A stretch of DNA of 64,000 nucleotides, taken from the NCBI GenBank assembly GCA_016192135.1, contig JACPUR010000041.1:285164-349163 (forward strand), read 5' to 3'. The DNA comes from Candidatus Tectomicrobia bacterium. Its GTDB lineage: Bacteria > UBA8248. The notes beneath the pieces are model-generated. The model was not told where the DNA came from and ran no database searches. It was given only the letters and a program-made list of their open reading frames with translations. Below, one piece after another: positions 43,919 through 53,079 of the stretch. Every line of letters begins with the position of its first letter. Within the stretch, counting starts at the first letter, position 1. The position numbers and the translations under genes were made by a program.

Positions 43919-44971
43919 TCAGGACTTGAAATGGTCTAAGAAGTGCTTAAGGCCGCATTTGTAGATATCTTCGTCAGGATTGATGAAAGGGCTCAGTGCC
44001 TTGCCTAAATTGTCTGGATCGCCATCGCAAACGATCTTGATCGTCTCCGGTTTCTTCTTCTGAAAGATACTCAACAACCACGACATCAAATACGTATCCG
44101 CTCGCGGAAGCCCACAGCCGATGAAAAACATTTTTTCAATCTCGTTATCGTAGAACCAATTCTTCGCGCTGGCCCAATGCCTTTGGAAAAGATATCCCCA
44201 TCGCTGGCCGAGCCACTCTTCCTTTTGATAGAAAAAGGGGATCAGGATAGGAGTATATACCCTACCGGTCCCGTTCTCCTTGTATACCCAATATCCACCT
44301 TTCTCCTTACAGGAAATATGTGTCTCATTACTGACATTCACAAAATCTAATTTGGCATCCGCAAGATCGTCCCTTACATACAAAGGCTCAACCCCAATCA
44401 GTTCCCTGTCTCCAACTCTTCGTTCCTCCATCCAATTAATTGAACCGTGAAGTTTATAGAGTGGAACCGCGTGTTCCTGGTGCGCCCTCTGTAGCGGAAT
44501 TTCAGGATATTCAAATTCAAGTCCTTGCCCCTCTTTCAATACATTTTCCGTAAAGAGATCATAATTTGTTGTCAGAATGACGACCTTGTCTTTTCCAGCA
44601 TCGCGAATGAAACGCCTTGCAAATTCGCAAGCCACATCCCATTTCTCCACTTTTTGAGCTATCATGTAATCTCTAATTGCACTGCGTAGATTGATGATTG
44701 CTTTCTTAGCCATCCCTTTGCTACTGGGCGTTGCGAGATTAGAATATGCAAGGTTGTGAAGGTGAGACATGCAGACTTCGATATCTCCAATTTTTCTTAT
44801 CCATGTCGGCAACGGCACACCATTAATCTTGTAAAAGCTGATCCTTGCCTCCCTGCCATCTCCCAATACGCTGTCGATAAAACTCCCTTCCTTCTGGGTG
44901 GGAATCCTTCCAATGCCTCGCGTAAACCCCGACCCCAAAAACAGCACCGTCACGCCTTTGCCGTCCGCCAT
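43919..44971 (-). CDS. SIR2-like domain protein (probable defence NADase)
   Basis: The ATG at 44969-44971 gives 350 residues; a longer frame upstream is GC-rich non-coding character. SIR2-like motifs are in order: VTVLFLGSGFTRGIG (residues 8-22), VVILTTNYDLFTENVL (about 130), YKLHGSINWMEE (about 170) and FFIGCGLPRADTYLMSWL (about 280). Members of this SIR2_2 type serve as NAD+-depleting effectors in several phage-defence systems (Thoeris ThsA, DSR, short-Argonaute partners). Base composition is far more AT-rich than the genes around it, a sign of recent transfer. No partner gene adjoins it. Confidence 0.78.
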   Translation of the reverse strand: MADGKGVTVLFLGSGFTRGIGRIPTQKEGSFIDSVLGDGREARISFYKINGVPLPTWIRKIGDIEVCMSHLHNLAYSNLATPSSKGMAKKAIINLRSAIRDYMIAQKVEKWDVACEFARRFIRDAGKDKVVILTTNYDLFTENVLKEGQGLEFEYPEIPLQRAHQEHAVPLYKLHGSINWMEERRVGDRELIGVEPLYVRDDLADAKLDFVNVSNETHISCKEKGGYWVYKENGTGRVYTPILIPFFYQKEEWLGQRWGYLFQRHWASAKNWFYDNEIEKMFFIGCGLPRADTYLMSWLLSIFQKKKPETIKIVCDGDPDNLGKALSPFINPDEDIYKCGLKHFLDHFKS

Positions 44972-45153
44972 GATGGGCCTCCGCGCGCAAGCCGGGCGTC
45001 CGCCTTCGTCCGTGATCCCTTCACTTTGGGGCCGGGCGCCCGGACCGCGCAAGCGGCCTACTCCCCTCCCCCCGCCTCCCCTATAATGGCCGACGGCACG
45101 CCCAGAACCCATCTTCCGGCTCTCATCTTCCGCGGCGAGGAGGAAGCGGCGCC

Positions 45154-46209
45154 ATGGCCAAGCGGCTGGTGGTCTGTTTCGACGGCACCTGGAACACCCC
45201 GGACGAGGACGGCGACATCGACGGCAACACGAGCACCAACGTCCACAAGTTCTACGAGGCGGTCCTGCCCCGGGACGCGGGCGGCACCGAGCAGGTCAAG
45301 CGGTACGACGAGGGGGTGGGGACCAAGTGGTACGAGAAGGTCCGGGGCGGGGCCTTCGGCGTCGGCCTCTCGGAGAACATCCAGGAGGGCTACCGCTTCC
45401 TCGTGGACCGCTACGAGGAGGGGGACGAGGTCTTCATCCTCGGCTTCAGCCGGGGCGGCTACACGGCCCGCAGCCTGGTGGGCATGATCCGCAACGCCGG
45501 CCTCCTCAAGCCCGCGCACAAGGACCTCACCTCCGAGGCCTACTCCCTCTACCGCACCCGGGACGGGAGCGCCGACACCGAGAACGCCGTGTTCTTCCGC
45601 CGCGAGTTCTCGCGGGAGATCCGCATCCACTTCCTCGGGGTGTGGGACACGGTGGGGGCGCTGGGCATCCCGCTCCAGTCGTTCGAGTGGTTCAACCGGG
45701 GCTTCTACCAGTTCCACGACACCGAGCTGAGCGGCATCGTCGCGAACGCCTACCACGCCGTGGCCATCGACGAGCACCGGGAGAACTACACGGCCACCCT
45801 CTGGGACCCGAAGGAGAAGCCCAACCAGACGGTCGAGCAGGTGTGGTTCGTGGGGGCGCACGCCAACGTGGGGGGCGGCTACCCCGACTGCGGGCTCTCG
45901 GACGTGACCCTCGACTGGATGATGAAGAAGACCTCGGGCTGCGGCCTGGCCCTCGACCCGGCCAAGGCGCCCCGGCCCGCGCCCGACGTGGCGGGACTCG
46001 CGGTGCGCGACTCCTACAAGGAGTTCCTGGGCGGGCTCTACGGCCTCGTCTCCCCGCGGCGCTACCGCACCATCGGCCACACCCTCTACGGCGCCGAGTC
46101 GCTGGACACGACGGTGTTCGAGCGGCTGAGCCGCGACCCGGACTACCGCCCCAAGAACCCCGTCGGGGAGCACGCGCGCGGCGCGCGGGCGGGGCGCCTG
46201 CGGGGGTGA
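45154..46209 (+). CDS. DUF2235 alpha/beta-hydrolase-like protein
   Basis: A 351-residue protein. The N-terminus MAKRLVVCFDGTWNTPDEDG and the nucleophile elbow VFILGFSRGGYTARSLVGMI (GxSxG) define DUF2235. WFVGAHANVGGGYPDCGLSD supplies the later acidic/His part. The family includes the Tle1-type phospholipase effectors of type VI secretion, but most free-standing members like this one have unknown substrates. No vgrG or T6SS gene is nearby. Confidence 0.87.
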   Translation: MAKRLVVCFDGTWNTPDEDGDIDGNTSTNVHKFYEAVLPRDAGGTEQVKRYDEGVGTKWYEKVRGGAFGVGLSENIQEGYRFLVDRYEEGDEVFILGFSRGGYTARSLVGMIRNAGLLKPAHKDLTSEAYSLYRTRDGSADTENAVFFRREFSREIRIHFLGVWDTVGALGIPLQSFEWFNRGFYQFHDTELSGIVANAYHAVAIDEHRENYTATLWDPKEKPNQTVEQVWFVGAHANVGGGYPDCGLSDVTLDWMMKKTSGCGLALDPAKAPRPAPDVAGLAVRDSYKEFLGGLYGLVSPRRYRTIGHTLYGAESLDTTVFERLSRDPDYRPKNPVGEHARGARAGRLRG

Positions 46210-46347
46210 GGGGCGCCGGGCTTCCCCTCCGGGCGGAAAGGCGGCTAGATTGGGGGCACGTCATTCTCCCGCCGGAGGCCGCATGAGGGCGCCACACGCA
46301 AGCCGGAGCACCGCCGGGCGCACGGCCCGCCGGGACACTCTCCCCTG

Positions 46348-47229
46348 ATGCCCGCGCCGGCCGCCGCCGCCCTCTTCGCGCTGGGCACCTCGTTCTTCTT
46401 CGGCGCCTTCAGCATCCTGGTGCGCCTGGGGCGCGAGCACGCCAACGCCATCACCGGGGTGTTCATCAGCCTCCTGGCGCCGCTCCCATTATTCATCGCC
46501 GCCGCCCTCTGGATGCGGGACGCCTCCTGGTGGGACGGGCGCGCCATCGGGTTCTTCATCCTGGCCGGGCTGTCGGGGCCCGCCTGCTCGCGGGTCTTCC
46601 TCTATCTCTCGCTGCACCACCTGGGCGTGGCGCGGACCATGCCGCTGACCTCGGTAACGCCGCTCTTCTCGACGATGCTGGCGGCCGCCGTCCTGGGGGA
46701 GCGGCCGGGGCCCTACGTCTGGGCGGGGACGCTCCTCATCGTGACGGGCTGCGCCGCCCTCTCCTACAAGAAGACCTCGGACACGAGCTGGTCCCGGCGC
46801 CACCTGTGGCTCATCGGGGTGAGCGTGCTGGCGGCGGCGTGGTCGTTCCTCTTCCGCAAGCTCGCCCTCACGGCGGTGAACGCCCCCGTGCTGGGGGTGA
46901 CGGTCTCGAGCCTGGCGGGGCTCTTCTTCCTCTCCCTCTTCCGGCCGCTCATGCCCGCCGCCGAGCGCCCCCGGCTCCCGAACGCCAAGGCGTGGGCCTT
47001 CTACGGGAGCTGCGGGCTGCTGAACGGGGCGGGCTTCTTGACCCAGTTCTACGCGCTGGGGCTGGGGGACGTCTCGATCGTCATCCCGCTGAGCTCGACG
47101 GCGCCCTTCTTCTCGCTCCTGCTGAGCCGCCTCCTCCTGCGCGGGACCGAGCGCGTGACGAAGCTCATCGTCTGGGGCACCGTCCTCATCGTGGCGGGCG
47201 CCGCCCTCATCGCGTGGAGGCTGCGGTAA
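46348..47229 (+). CDS. EamA/DMT-family transporter
   Basis: A 293-residue protein of about ten membrane segments arranged as two EamA repeats. The first spans AALFALGTSFFFGAFSILVR to ERPGPYVWAGTLLIVTGCAA, and the second LWLIGVSVLAAAWSFLFRKL to VTKLIVWGTVLIVAGAALIA. These drug/metabolite transporters export small metabolites or amino acids; the substrate is unknown. It precedes the SDR gene by about 60 bp on the same strand. Confidence 0.88.
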   Translation: MPAPAAAALFALGTSFFFGAFSILVRLGREHANAITGVFISLLAPLPLFIAAALWMRDASWWDGRAIGFFILAGLSGPACSRVFLYLSLHHLGVARTMPLTSVTPLFSTMLAAAVLGERPGPYVWAGTLLIVTGCAALSYKKTSDTSWSRRHLWLIGVSVLAAAWSFLFRKLALTAVNAPVLGVTVSSLAGLFFLSLFRPLMPAAERPRLPNAKAWAFYGSCGLLNGAGFLTQFYALGLGDVSIVIPLSSTAPFFSLLLSRLLLRGTERVTKLIVWGTVLIVAGAALIAWRLR

Positions 47230-47291
47230 CCCTGGCGCGCGGGCGGAAAAGGGAGATATCCTTGGGTCCCACACACTCACGAGGAGAGAGA

Positions 47292-48056
47292 ATGAACGCG
47301 CCGGGGGATTTCCAGGGCCAGTGCGCCGTGGTCACGGGGGCCGCGACCGGCATCGGGGAGGCGGCGGCCCGCGAGCTGGCGCGGCGGGGCTGCGCCGTCT
47401 GCGTGATGGACATCGACGCCGGAGGGGCCGGGCGGGTGGCGGGCGCCATCCGGGAAGCGGGCGGGGAGGCCTTCGACTCCGTCACCGATTTGATGGACTG
47501 GAAGGCCACGCGAAGAGGCGTCGAGGAGGCGCACGACAAGAAGGGCCGGCTCGACATCGTGGTGCACTGCGCGGGCGGCTTCCCCGAGTACGTGAGCCTG
47601 ATGGATTGCCCCGCCGAGGCGTGGGACGGGGTGGTGAACTCCAACCTGCGCTCGATGTTCTACCTGCTGAAGGCCGCGGCGCCGCTGATGATCCAGGCGC
47701 GCTACGGGCGCTTCGTCGCCCTCTCCAGCATGGCCGCCCGGAGCGGGGTGAACCCCAATCCCCCGCACTACACCGCCGCCAAGGGCGGCGTCCTCGCCCT
47801 GGCGCGCCAAGCGGCGCGGGAGCTCGCCCCCCATGGGATCACGGTGAACGCCGTCGCACCCGCCAACGTGCGCACCCCGCGCACCCTCGCCATCCGGAGC
47901 GAGGAGCGCATCCGCCACATCGAGCGGACCACCCCCGCCGGCCGCCTCTCCGAGCCCGGGGAGGTCGCCGCGGCCGTCGTCTTCCTCTGCAGCCCCGAGG
48001 CCGGCTACATCACCGGGGCGACGCTCGACGTGAACGGCGGGGCGACGATGGTGTGA
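47292..48056 (+). CDS. Short-chain dehydrogenase/reductase
   Basis: A 254-residue classical SDR with ATG behind GAGGAGA. The cofactor motif is VTGAATGIGEAAA, and the strand-end IVVHCAGG corresponds to NNAG. The catalytic set is FVALSSMAARSG (Ser) and HYTAAKGGVLALARQAA (Tyr-x3-Lys). C-terminal GYITGATLDVNGG is the usual SDR ending. The aspartate at VMDID after the second strand favours NAD(H). The substrate is unknown; it may form an operon with the EamA transporter. Confidence 0.92.
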   Translation: MNAPGDFQGQCAVVTGAATGIGEAAARELARRGCAVCVMDIDAGGAGRVAGAIREAGGEAFDSVTDLMDWKATRRGVEEAHDKKGRLDIVVHCAGGFPEYVSLMDCPAEAWDGVVNSNLRSMFYLLKAAAPLMIQARYGRFVALSSMAARSGVNPNPPHYTAAKGGVLALARQAARELAPHGITVNAVAPANVRTPRTLAIRSEERIRHIERTTPAGRLSEPGEVAAAVVFLCSPEAGYITGATLDVNGGATMV

Positions 48057-48087
48057 GGGAGGGCGTGGCCGACTGCCAAAGGCGAGA

Positions 48088-48429
48088 TTATTTCCTGAGA
48101 TCGCCCAGCGCCCGCTCGATGGCGAGCTTGAGCCCCGGCAGTTTTTCCTTGAGGGCGCTCCAGATAATGCTCCAGTTTGTCTGAAAATAACGATGAATCA
48201 GCGTGTCCCGCAACCCCGCCATGCCTTTCCAATCAATTTCCCTGCATATTTTCTTAAAGTCGGCAGATATGTTCTTGGCCGCTTCCCCTATGATCTCAAA
48301 GCTCCTTGCGCTCGCTCGCTTGATGACCTCATCCCCAAGGAACTGCTCGTAGGTCATGTCTTGCGTCTGCTGCAGAAGGAAATTGATCTCGTCGAGAATA
48401 TGCCGGAGGAATAGCTCATCCGACTTCAT
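48088..48429 (-). CDS. hepT: HepT-like toxin (HEPN ribonuclease)
   Basis: A 113-residue DUF86 protein. The active-site motif MAGLRDTLIHRYFQTNW contains Rx4HxY (R-DTLI-H-R-Y), as in HepT. EIIGEAAKNISADFK is the conserved preceding helix. In HepT-MntA systems the toxin is an mRNA/tRNA-targeting HEPN ribonuclease that the partner nucleotidyltransferase silences by AMPylating the tyrosine. The partner gene lies immediately upstream, overlapping by 14 bp. Confidence 0.9.
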   Translation of the reverse strand: MKSDELFLRHILDEINFLLQQTQDMTYEQFLGDEVIKRASARSFEIIGEAAKNISADFKKICREIDWKGMAGLRDTLIHRYFQTNWSIIWSALKEKLPGLKLAIERALGDLRK

Positions 48430-48787
48430 GCCACCGGACCTCTTTCTCCACGAAGGGCTTGAGATATTTGCTCAAGCCCTCCGGCGTGACAAGCTCGACT
48501 TTCCTGCCGGAAAGCTTCCTGAGCTGCTCATGAAGCTCCATGAAGCGGTCGAAATTGGGCTCGGAGAAATCGACGAGGAAATCCACGTCGCTCCTGGCGG
48601 TTTGCTCGTTTCGGACGAAGGAACCGAAGATGCCAATCCGCCTGACCTTGCATCTTCTCAGGAGGTCCCGGTTCGCGCGCAGGAGGGACAGCACCTCGCG
48701 CCGGGTCTGGACCTTGGCGCGCCGCGGACGGGCGACTTTCCGCTTCGCCAGGCGCTCGGGCGTCTTGGGGGCCGTCTTCCCGGGCAT
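48416..48787 (-). CDS. mntA: MntA-like nucleotidyltransferase antitoxin
   Basis: The ATG at 48787 behind AAGGAGGGG gives 123 residues. The nucleotidyltransferase motif is RRIGIFGSFVRNEQTARSDV then DFLVDF (GSFxRxExxxxSDxDxLV). ERLAKRKVARPRRAKVQTRR forms an unusually basic N-terminal extension. It neutralises the downstream HepT toxin by AMPylation. Overlap with hepT ensures coupled translation, with the antitoxin made first. Confidence 0.88.
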   Translation of the reverse strand: MPGKTAPKTPERLAKRKVARPRRAKVQTRREVLSLLRANRDLLRRCKVRRIGIFGSFVRNEQTARSDVDFLVDFSEPNFDRFMELHEQLRKLSGRKVELVTPEGLSKYLKPFVEKEVRWHEVG

Positions 48788-48850
48788 CTTCCCCTCCTTC
48801 CCCAAATCCGGTTCAGGTTAGCATGGATCAATGCTCCGGCGAACGCGCGC

Positions 48851-49750
48851 TTACCCCTCCCCCAGCGCCTCGCGTACCAGCGGAACAATCTCGCTGAATC
48901 TCTCCGCCACCCGCGCCCCCGCCCCGCGCAGGAGCCTCTTCTTGGCGGAGGGCGCGCCCACGCCTCGCTCGACGAGGGCGCCGGTGTGGCTCACGGCGGG
49001 GGGCTGGGGCATGCGCTCCATGAACTCGCCGGGGATCATGGCGACGAGGGGCTTGGTGAAGCCGCCCGAGCGGATGAAGGCGGCGGCCTCCTCCTCCCGG
49101 CCCGTGCCGGGCTCCCCGAAGAGGACGACGCACTTCGTCTCGGGGTCCTTCTCGAAGAGGGCGAGCATCTCGGCGAAGGCCGCGCCGATGAGGAGGTCCC
49201 CCCCGATGGCCACGTAGGTGCTCTGGCCGATCCCGGCCTTCGTCAGGAAGAGGCAGATCTCGGCCCCCATCCCCCCGCTCCGGCTCACGACCCCGACGGG
49301 CCCCGGGCGGAACATGAGGTGGGGCACCTCGCCCCCCGTCCCCCCCACCTTGGCCTTCCCGGGGCTCACCATCCCCTGGCTGTTCGGGCCGATGACGAGG
49401 GCCCCCGCCCGCCCCGCGCGGGCGAGGATCTCGGCCGCGTCGTGGTGGGGCACCCCCTCCGCCAGGATGTGCACGGACGGAACCCCGGCCTCGATGGCCT
49501 CCAGCGCCGCCGCCTTGGCGAAGCGCGCCGGGATGAAGAGAACCGAGAGATCGGCTTCGTGCTCCTTCAGCGCGTCCGCCACGGTGGAATAGATAGGAAT
49601 CCCCTCCACCCGCTCGCCCCCCTTGCCGGGGGAGACGCCCGCCACGATTCGCGTGCCGTAGGCCGTCATGGTGGGGATGAGGCGGCGGGCCTCGCCACCG
49701 GTCGCCCCCTGCACCAGCACCCGCGTCGAGCCGTCGAGGAGGATGCTCAC
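48851..49750 (-). CDS. sucD: Succinyl-CoA synthetase alpha-type CoA ligase
   Basis: The GTG at 49748-49750 overlaps the stop of the beta-subunit gene and gives 299 residues. The CoA-binding N-terminus is RVLVQGATGGEARRLIPTM then GTRIVAGVSPGKGGE. GVVSRSGGMGAEICLFLTKA is the ligase core, and PPAVSHTGALVERGVGAP carries the phosphohistidine (GHAGA-type site). Together with the next gene it forms an ADP-forming acyl-CoA ligase. No 2-oxoglutarate dehydrogenase genes are near, so the substrate may be succinate, malate or another acid. The symbol is by family. Confidence 0.82.
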   Translation of the reverse strand: MSILLDGSTRVLVQGATGGEARRLIPTMTAYGTRIVAGVSPGKGGERVEGIPIYSTVADALKEHEADLSVLFIPARFAKAAALEAIEAGVPSVHILAEGVPHHDAAEILARAGRAGALVIGPNSQGMVSPGKAKVGGTGGEVPHLMFRPGPVGVVSRSGGMGAEICLFLTKAGIGQSTYVAIGGDLLIGAAFAEMLALFEKDPETKCVVLFGEPGTGREEEAAAFIRSGGFTKPLVAMIPGEFMERMPQPPAVSHTGALVERGVGAPSAKKRLLRGAGARVAERFSEIVPLVREALGEG

Positions 49751-50958
49751 GCCCCGGTCCCATAGGCGCGCTTGGCGATGCGGCGGCAGACGTCCTCGAG
49801 CGAGAAGTCTTCCTCGTGCCACTCGACCCCCGGCACCTCGGCGATGAGCCGCCGCGCCTCCTCAGCCCCGGGCCCGGCGTAGCGCACGACCACGGGGAAC
49901 CTCGTGTAGTCGAGCCCCGCCTCCTTCAGGCCCTGGACGATGCCCGCCACGCGAACGTTCACCCGGGCGAAGTTGCTCACGTTCGAGGCGAGCACCAGGC
50001 CCTTGAGGCCCGGCTTCCGGAGGACGGCCTTCACCATCCGGCGCATCTTCTCCTCGTAGCGGCCCGGGGTGATGTCGAAGGTGCAGGCCGGGCGGCCCCC
50101 CCGGCGGAGGAACTCCTCCAGGCTGGTGAGGCCGTAGCCCCCTCCCGAGACCATGAAGCCGACGTCGCCCTCCATCTCGCTGAAGCGGATGGCCCCGACG
50201 TGCGGATCGATGGCGTCGATCTCCCGCACTTCCTTCTCCAGGGACGTGAGGGGCCGCCAGCCGTTCCCCTGCTCCTCCCCGAGGAGGGCCTCCAGCTCCG
50301 GATGGCGGAAGAGGGCCTGATCGTCCACCTCGAAGGCGCACGAGGCGGCGACCATCCGGCCGTCCCCGAGGACAGCCAGCGGGTTCACCTCCGCCAGGCG
50401 GCCGTCCGAGGCGCGGAAGGCGGCGTAGAGGCCGCACATCGCGCGCGCGGCGGCCTCGGCCTGGGGGCCGGCGAGCCTCCCCTCGCGGGCGAGATCGAGC
50501 GCATCGAGGTAGGAGAGCCCGTCCACGATGTCGATGGGGAGCTCGCGGAGGCGGTCCGGGCGGGAGGCCGCGATCTCCTCCACGTCCATCCCGCCCTCGG
50601 CGGAGAATAGGAGGAGGGGGGACTTCGTCCGCCAGTCGAAGGTGAGCGAGACGAAGCACTCGCGCCTCATGTCGAGGGCCTCCATCACCAGGAGGCGCCG
50701 CACCGGGAAGTTGCGCACCGTCATGCCCAGGATGCGCGCCGCCTCGGCATGGGCGTGCTCCGGCGAGGCGGCGAGCTTGACCGCCCCCGCCCGGCCCCGC
50801 TTCCCGACCGGCACCAGCGCCTTGAGCACGGCCCGCCCGCCCAGGCGCCTCACGGCCGAAGCGGCCTCCTCCGCCGAGGCGGCGAGGAGGTACGAGGGCA
50901 CGGGCACGCCGTGCCGCCTCAGCAGGTCGAGGGAGTCGTGCTCGAGGAGCCGGGCCAA
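49747..50958 (-). CDS. sucC: Succinyl-CoA synthetase beta-type (ATP-grasp) CoA ligase
   Basis: A 403-residue ATP-grasp subunit. The N-terminus MARLLEHDSLDLLRRHGVPV and RAVLKALVPVGKRGRAGAVK place the nucleotide-binding lysine. DGRLAEVNPLAVLGDGRMVA and AFEVDDQALFRHPE are the metal-binding region. GDVGFMVSGGGYGLTSLEEF and GLKGLVLASNVSNFARVNVR form the C-terminal CoA-ligase half. It is first in the operon, and its TGA overlaps the GTG start of the alpha subunit. Confidence 0.85.
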   Translation of the reverse strand: MARLLEHDSLDLLRRHGVPVPSYLLAASAEEAASAVRRLGGRAVLKALVPVGKRGRAGAVKLAASPEHAHAEAARILGMTVRNFPVRRLLVMEALDMRRECFVSLTFDWRTKSPLLLFSAEGGMDVEEIAASRPDRLRELPIDIVDGLSYLDALDLAREGRLAGPQAEAAARAMCGLYAAFRASDGRLAEVNPLAVLGDGRMVAASCAFEVDDQALFRHPELEALLGEEQGNGWRPLTSLEKEVREIDAIDPHVGAIRFSEMEGDVGFMVSGGGYGLTSLEEFLRRGGRPACTFDITPGRYEEKMRRMVKAVLRKPGLKGLVLASNVSNFARVNVRVAGIVQGLKEAGLDYTRFPVVVRYAGPGAEEARRLIAEVPGVEWHEEDFSLEDVCRRIAKRAYGTGA

Positions 50959-50990
50959 GGGGAGTCTCCAGGATTTAGCGATGGGCGACG

Positions 50991-51019
50991 CGTAGGGGCG
51001 TATTGCAATACGTCCCTAC
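50991..51019. repeat. Short dispersed palindrome
   Basis: CGTAGGGGCGTATTG and CAATACGTCCCTACA form a near-perfect inverted repeat with no loop. The same motif occurs at 59344-59372, and related ones at 42751-43212. A CCCTCCCGC-type hairpin follows at about 51050-51070. Confidence 0.75.
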
Positions 51020-51149
51020 AATCGATTCAGAGAGGGCATTGCTCTTCCCCCTCCCGCCGGGAGGGGGTGGGGGGAGGGAATGCACCAGAAACGTCCCCCA
51101 CCCTGCCCTCCCCCGGAGGGGGAGGGAGAAACCAAGCACGATCCATTTC

Positions 51150-52085
51150 CTACGGCAGCGACCGCCGGAGGCATTCCTTCAGCGTGCTCCCGCAGAAAGA
51201 GCGGGCGAAGTCCTCCCCGTGGGCGCGGGCCAGGCGCCCGGCGAAGGCGGGGACGCCCCACACCCCCTTCAGCTCGCCGAAGGTGCGGTTGCCGGCCGGG
51301 CCGGGGGTGTGCGTCCCGGCGAAGTCGGTCCCGAGGCACACCTGGGCGGGCGCCACCTCGGCCAGGAAATCGATCTCCTCCATGTACCGCCCGAAGGCGG
51401 CGTAGAAGCCCGGGTGGGGCGCCAGGCCGATGAGGCCCCCCGTCTCCAGGAGCCGCCGCGCGGCCGTCCGGGGCAGCCCCCGCTCGCCGAAGGCCGGGAC
51501 GGCGGCCTCGTCGAGGTGACCGTGGGAGTAATGGAGCGGGTTCCCGGTCACGAGGGCCAGGTCGATCAGGTCGTCTTTGGTCCGGTGGTTGGCGTGGGAG
51601 CAATCCACGAGAAAGCCCTTCTCCCAGGCGCGCAGGGCGAAGTCGCGGCCCAGGGGGGTGAGGCCCCGCGCAGGGTCGCCCTTGGCCCCGCCGCCCAGGG
51701 CGCTGTCCTCGTTGTAGAGGGGCCCCAGGCCGCGGAAGCCCTCATCCCACATCCAGTCGAGGAACTTGAAGTCCGCCTCGCGCTCGATGAAGTAGATGCC
51801 CTCGGCGTGGAGGACCTGGCGGCCCGTCCCCTCGAGGTCCGCCGCCCGGAGGACCAGCGTCAGCCCCGGGATCTGGCGAATGAGCCGGACGTCCTCCTCC
51901 AGGACCTTCAGCTGCTCGGCCTGGGGCGCGCCGGCCTTGCGCCCGGTGGCGCTGAATACCCCGCCCAGCCGCCGGGCGGCGGGGAGGTCGATCTGCTCGC
52001 TGAGGTAGGCCTTGTCCGGCGGGAGATTCACCATGTAGCGCAGGTCGGTGTGGAAATCCCAGATGTCGCCGAAAGCGATGGGCAT
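51150..52085 (-). CDS. Membrane dipeptidase (peptidase M19) family protein
   Basis: A 311-residue protein. The metal-binding HxD is in GDIWDFHTDLRYMVN. Later ligand regions are EKGFLVDCSHANHRT and GNPLHYSHGHLDEA, and VCLGTDFAGTH supplies the final aspartate. This is the renal-dipeptidase fold; bacterial members hydrolyse dipeptides, often with D-residues. No signal peptide is seen, so it is cytoplasmic. Its start overlaps the stop of the EEP-family gene. Confidence 0.8.
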   Translation of the reverse strand: MPIAFGDIWDFHTDLRYMVNLPPDKAYLSEQIDLPAARRLGGVFSATGRKAGAPQAEQLKVLEEDVRLIRQIPGLTLVLRAADLEGTGRQVLHAEGIYFIEREADFKFLDWMWDEGFRGLGPLYNEDSALGGGAKGDPARGLTPLGRDFALRAWEKGFLVDCSHANHRTKDDLIDLALVTGNPLHYSHGHLDEAAVPAFGERGLPRTAARRLLETGGLIGLAPHPGFYAAFGRYMEEIDFLAEVAPAQVCLGTDFAGTHTPGPAGNRTFGELKGVWGVPAFAGRLARAHGEDFARSFCGSTLKECLRRSLP

Positions 52086-53062
52086 CAGCGTTCCCTCCCG
52101 CTGGAGGGACCCGCCGTGATGATCTGATCGAGGCGCTCCCCCTCCACGTCCACGTCGAGCTGCATCCAGAGAGGCAGATGGTCGGAAAGCTGGTAGGTGA
52201 ACTCCGCCTTGGTCATCTGGACGCCCGGGAAGAGCGGCCCGTGGCCGCCCGCGTAGAAGTCCAGCACACCCGCATGATTCGTGAAAGACTTGGTGTGGAC
52301 CGGGTAGTGGAGGATCTGGTCGTAGCGCTTGTCCTTGGAGAGGTTGGAGCCGTGCTTCACCCCGCGCAGGGCCGCCGGCATCTCCAGGTCCTTGCTGGTG
52401 ATGGCCTGGAAGAGCTCATCGTCCACCTTGGGGATGTTGAAGTCGCCCATGAGGATGATGTCCTTGTCGTCCGTGTACTTCTCCTTGGACCGCCGGTCGA
52501 TCCACTCGGCCAGGAGCTTGAGGGGGGCGACCCGCGCCTTCTCCCCTGACCCCCAGCGGATGTGGGCGGTGATGAGCACGAAGTCGAAGTTGCCCGCGCG
52601 GAACGAGGCGATGTAGGGGCTCCTCCACCACGAGATGGCGGAGACGTACTCGCCCGATTTCGTCTTCTTCCTGGGCGGATCGGCCTCGGCCGCGAGGCCG
52701 GTGAAAACCGCCGCGCGCTTGTCGTAGACGTAGGCGATGCGCTCCCGGTTCCCCCCCGCGTCGACGATATAGTCCGAGAAGACGGCGCTCCAGTAAGGGC
52801 CCAGGATGCGGAGCACCTTCCCGAGGTCGCCGAGATTGTCCCGGACCTCGGTGACGGCGATGAGGTCGAACTGGCCCAGGATCTCCGCGATGAAATGGAG
52901 GGAGGCCTCTAGCCGCGGGGTCTTGCCGAACTCGCGGATGTTCCAGGTGGCGATGTTGAGGGCCTCGTCCAGCTTGGACGAGGGAATCTTGGCGGCCCCG
53001 ATCCTCTTCTGGAGCTCCTTCAGGCCCAGGGCGATCTGCGGGGATATGTCGCCGTGGTGCAT
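52085..53062 (-). CDS. Endonuclease/exonuclease/phosphatase (EEP) family protein
   Basis: The ATG at 53060-53062 behind GGGAGG gives 325 residues. EEP motifs are LNIATWNIREFGKTPRL (N, E region), FDLIAVTEVRDN (catalytic E), ERIAYVYDK, VLITAHIRWG (H), IILMGDFNIPK (DxN) and YQLSDHLPLWMQL (SDH). These DNase I-like enzymes cleave phosphodiesters in nucleic acids or lipids. The substrate is not determined. It lies between BCAT and dipeptidase genes in a three-gene run. Confidence 0.88.
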   Translation of the reverse strand: MHHGDISPQIALGLKELQKRIGAAKIPSSKLDEALNIATWNIREFGKTPRLEASLHFIAEILGQFDLIAVTEVRDNLGDLGKVLRILGPYWSAVFSDYIVDAGGNRERIAYVYDKRAAVFTGLAAEADPPRKKTKSGEYVSAISWWRSPYIASFRAGNFDFVLITAHIRWGSGEKARVAPLKLLAEWIDRRSKEKYTDDKDIILMGDFNIPKVDDELFQAITSKDLEMPAALRGVKHGSNLSKDKRYDQILHYPVHTKSFTNHAGVLDFYAGGHGPLFPGVQMTKAEFTYQLSDHLPLWMQLDVDVEGERLDQIITAGPSSGRER

Positions 53063-53079
53063 GACATCCGCCTCCCGGC

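Noticed and set aside
44972-45112. N-terminal extension of the SIR2-like protein by 47 codons
   Set aside because: The extension is GC-rich Gly/Arg text unlike the AT-rich gene, and the SIR2 motif begins right after the ATG at 44971.
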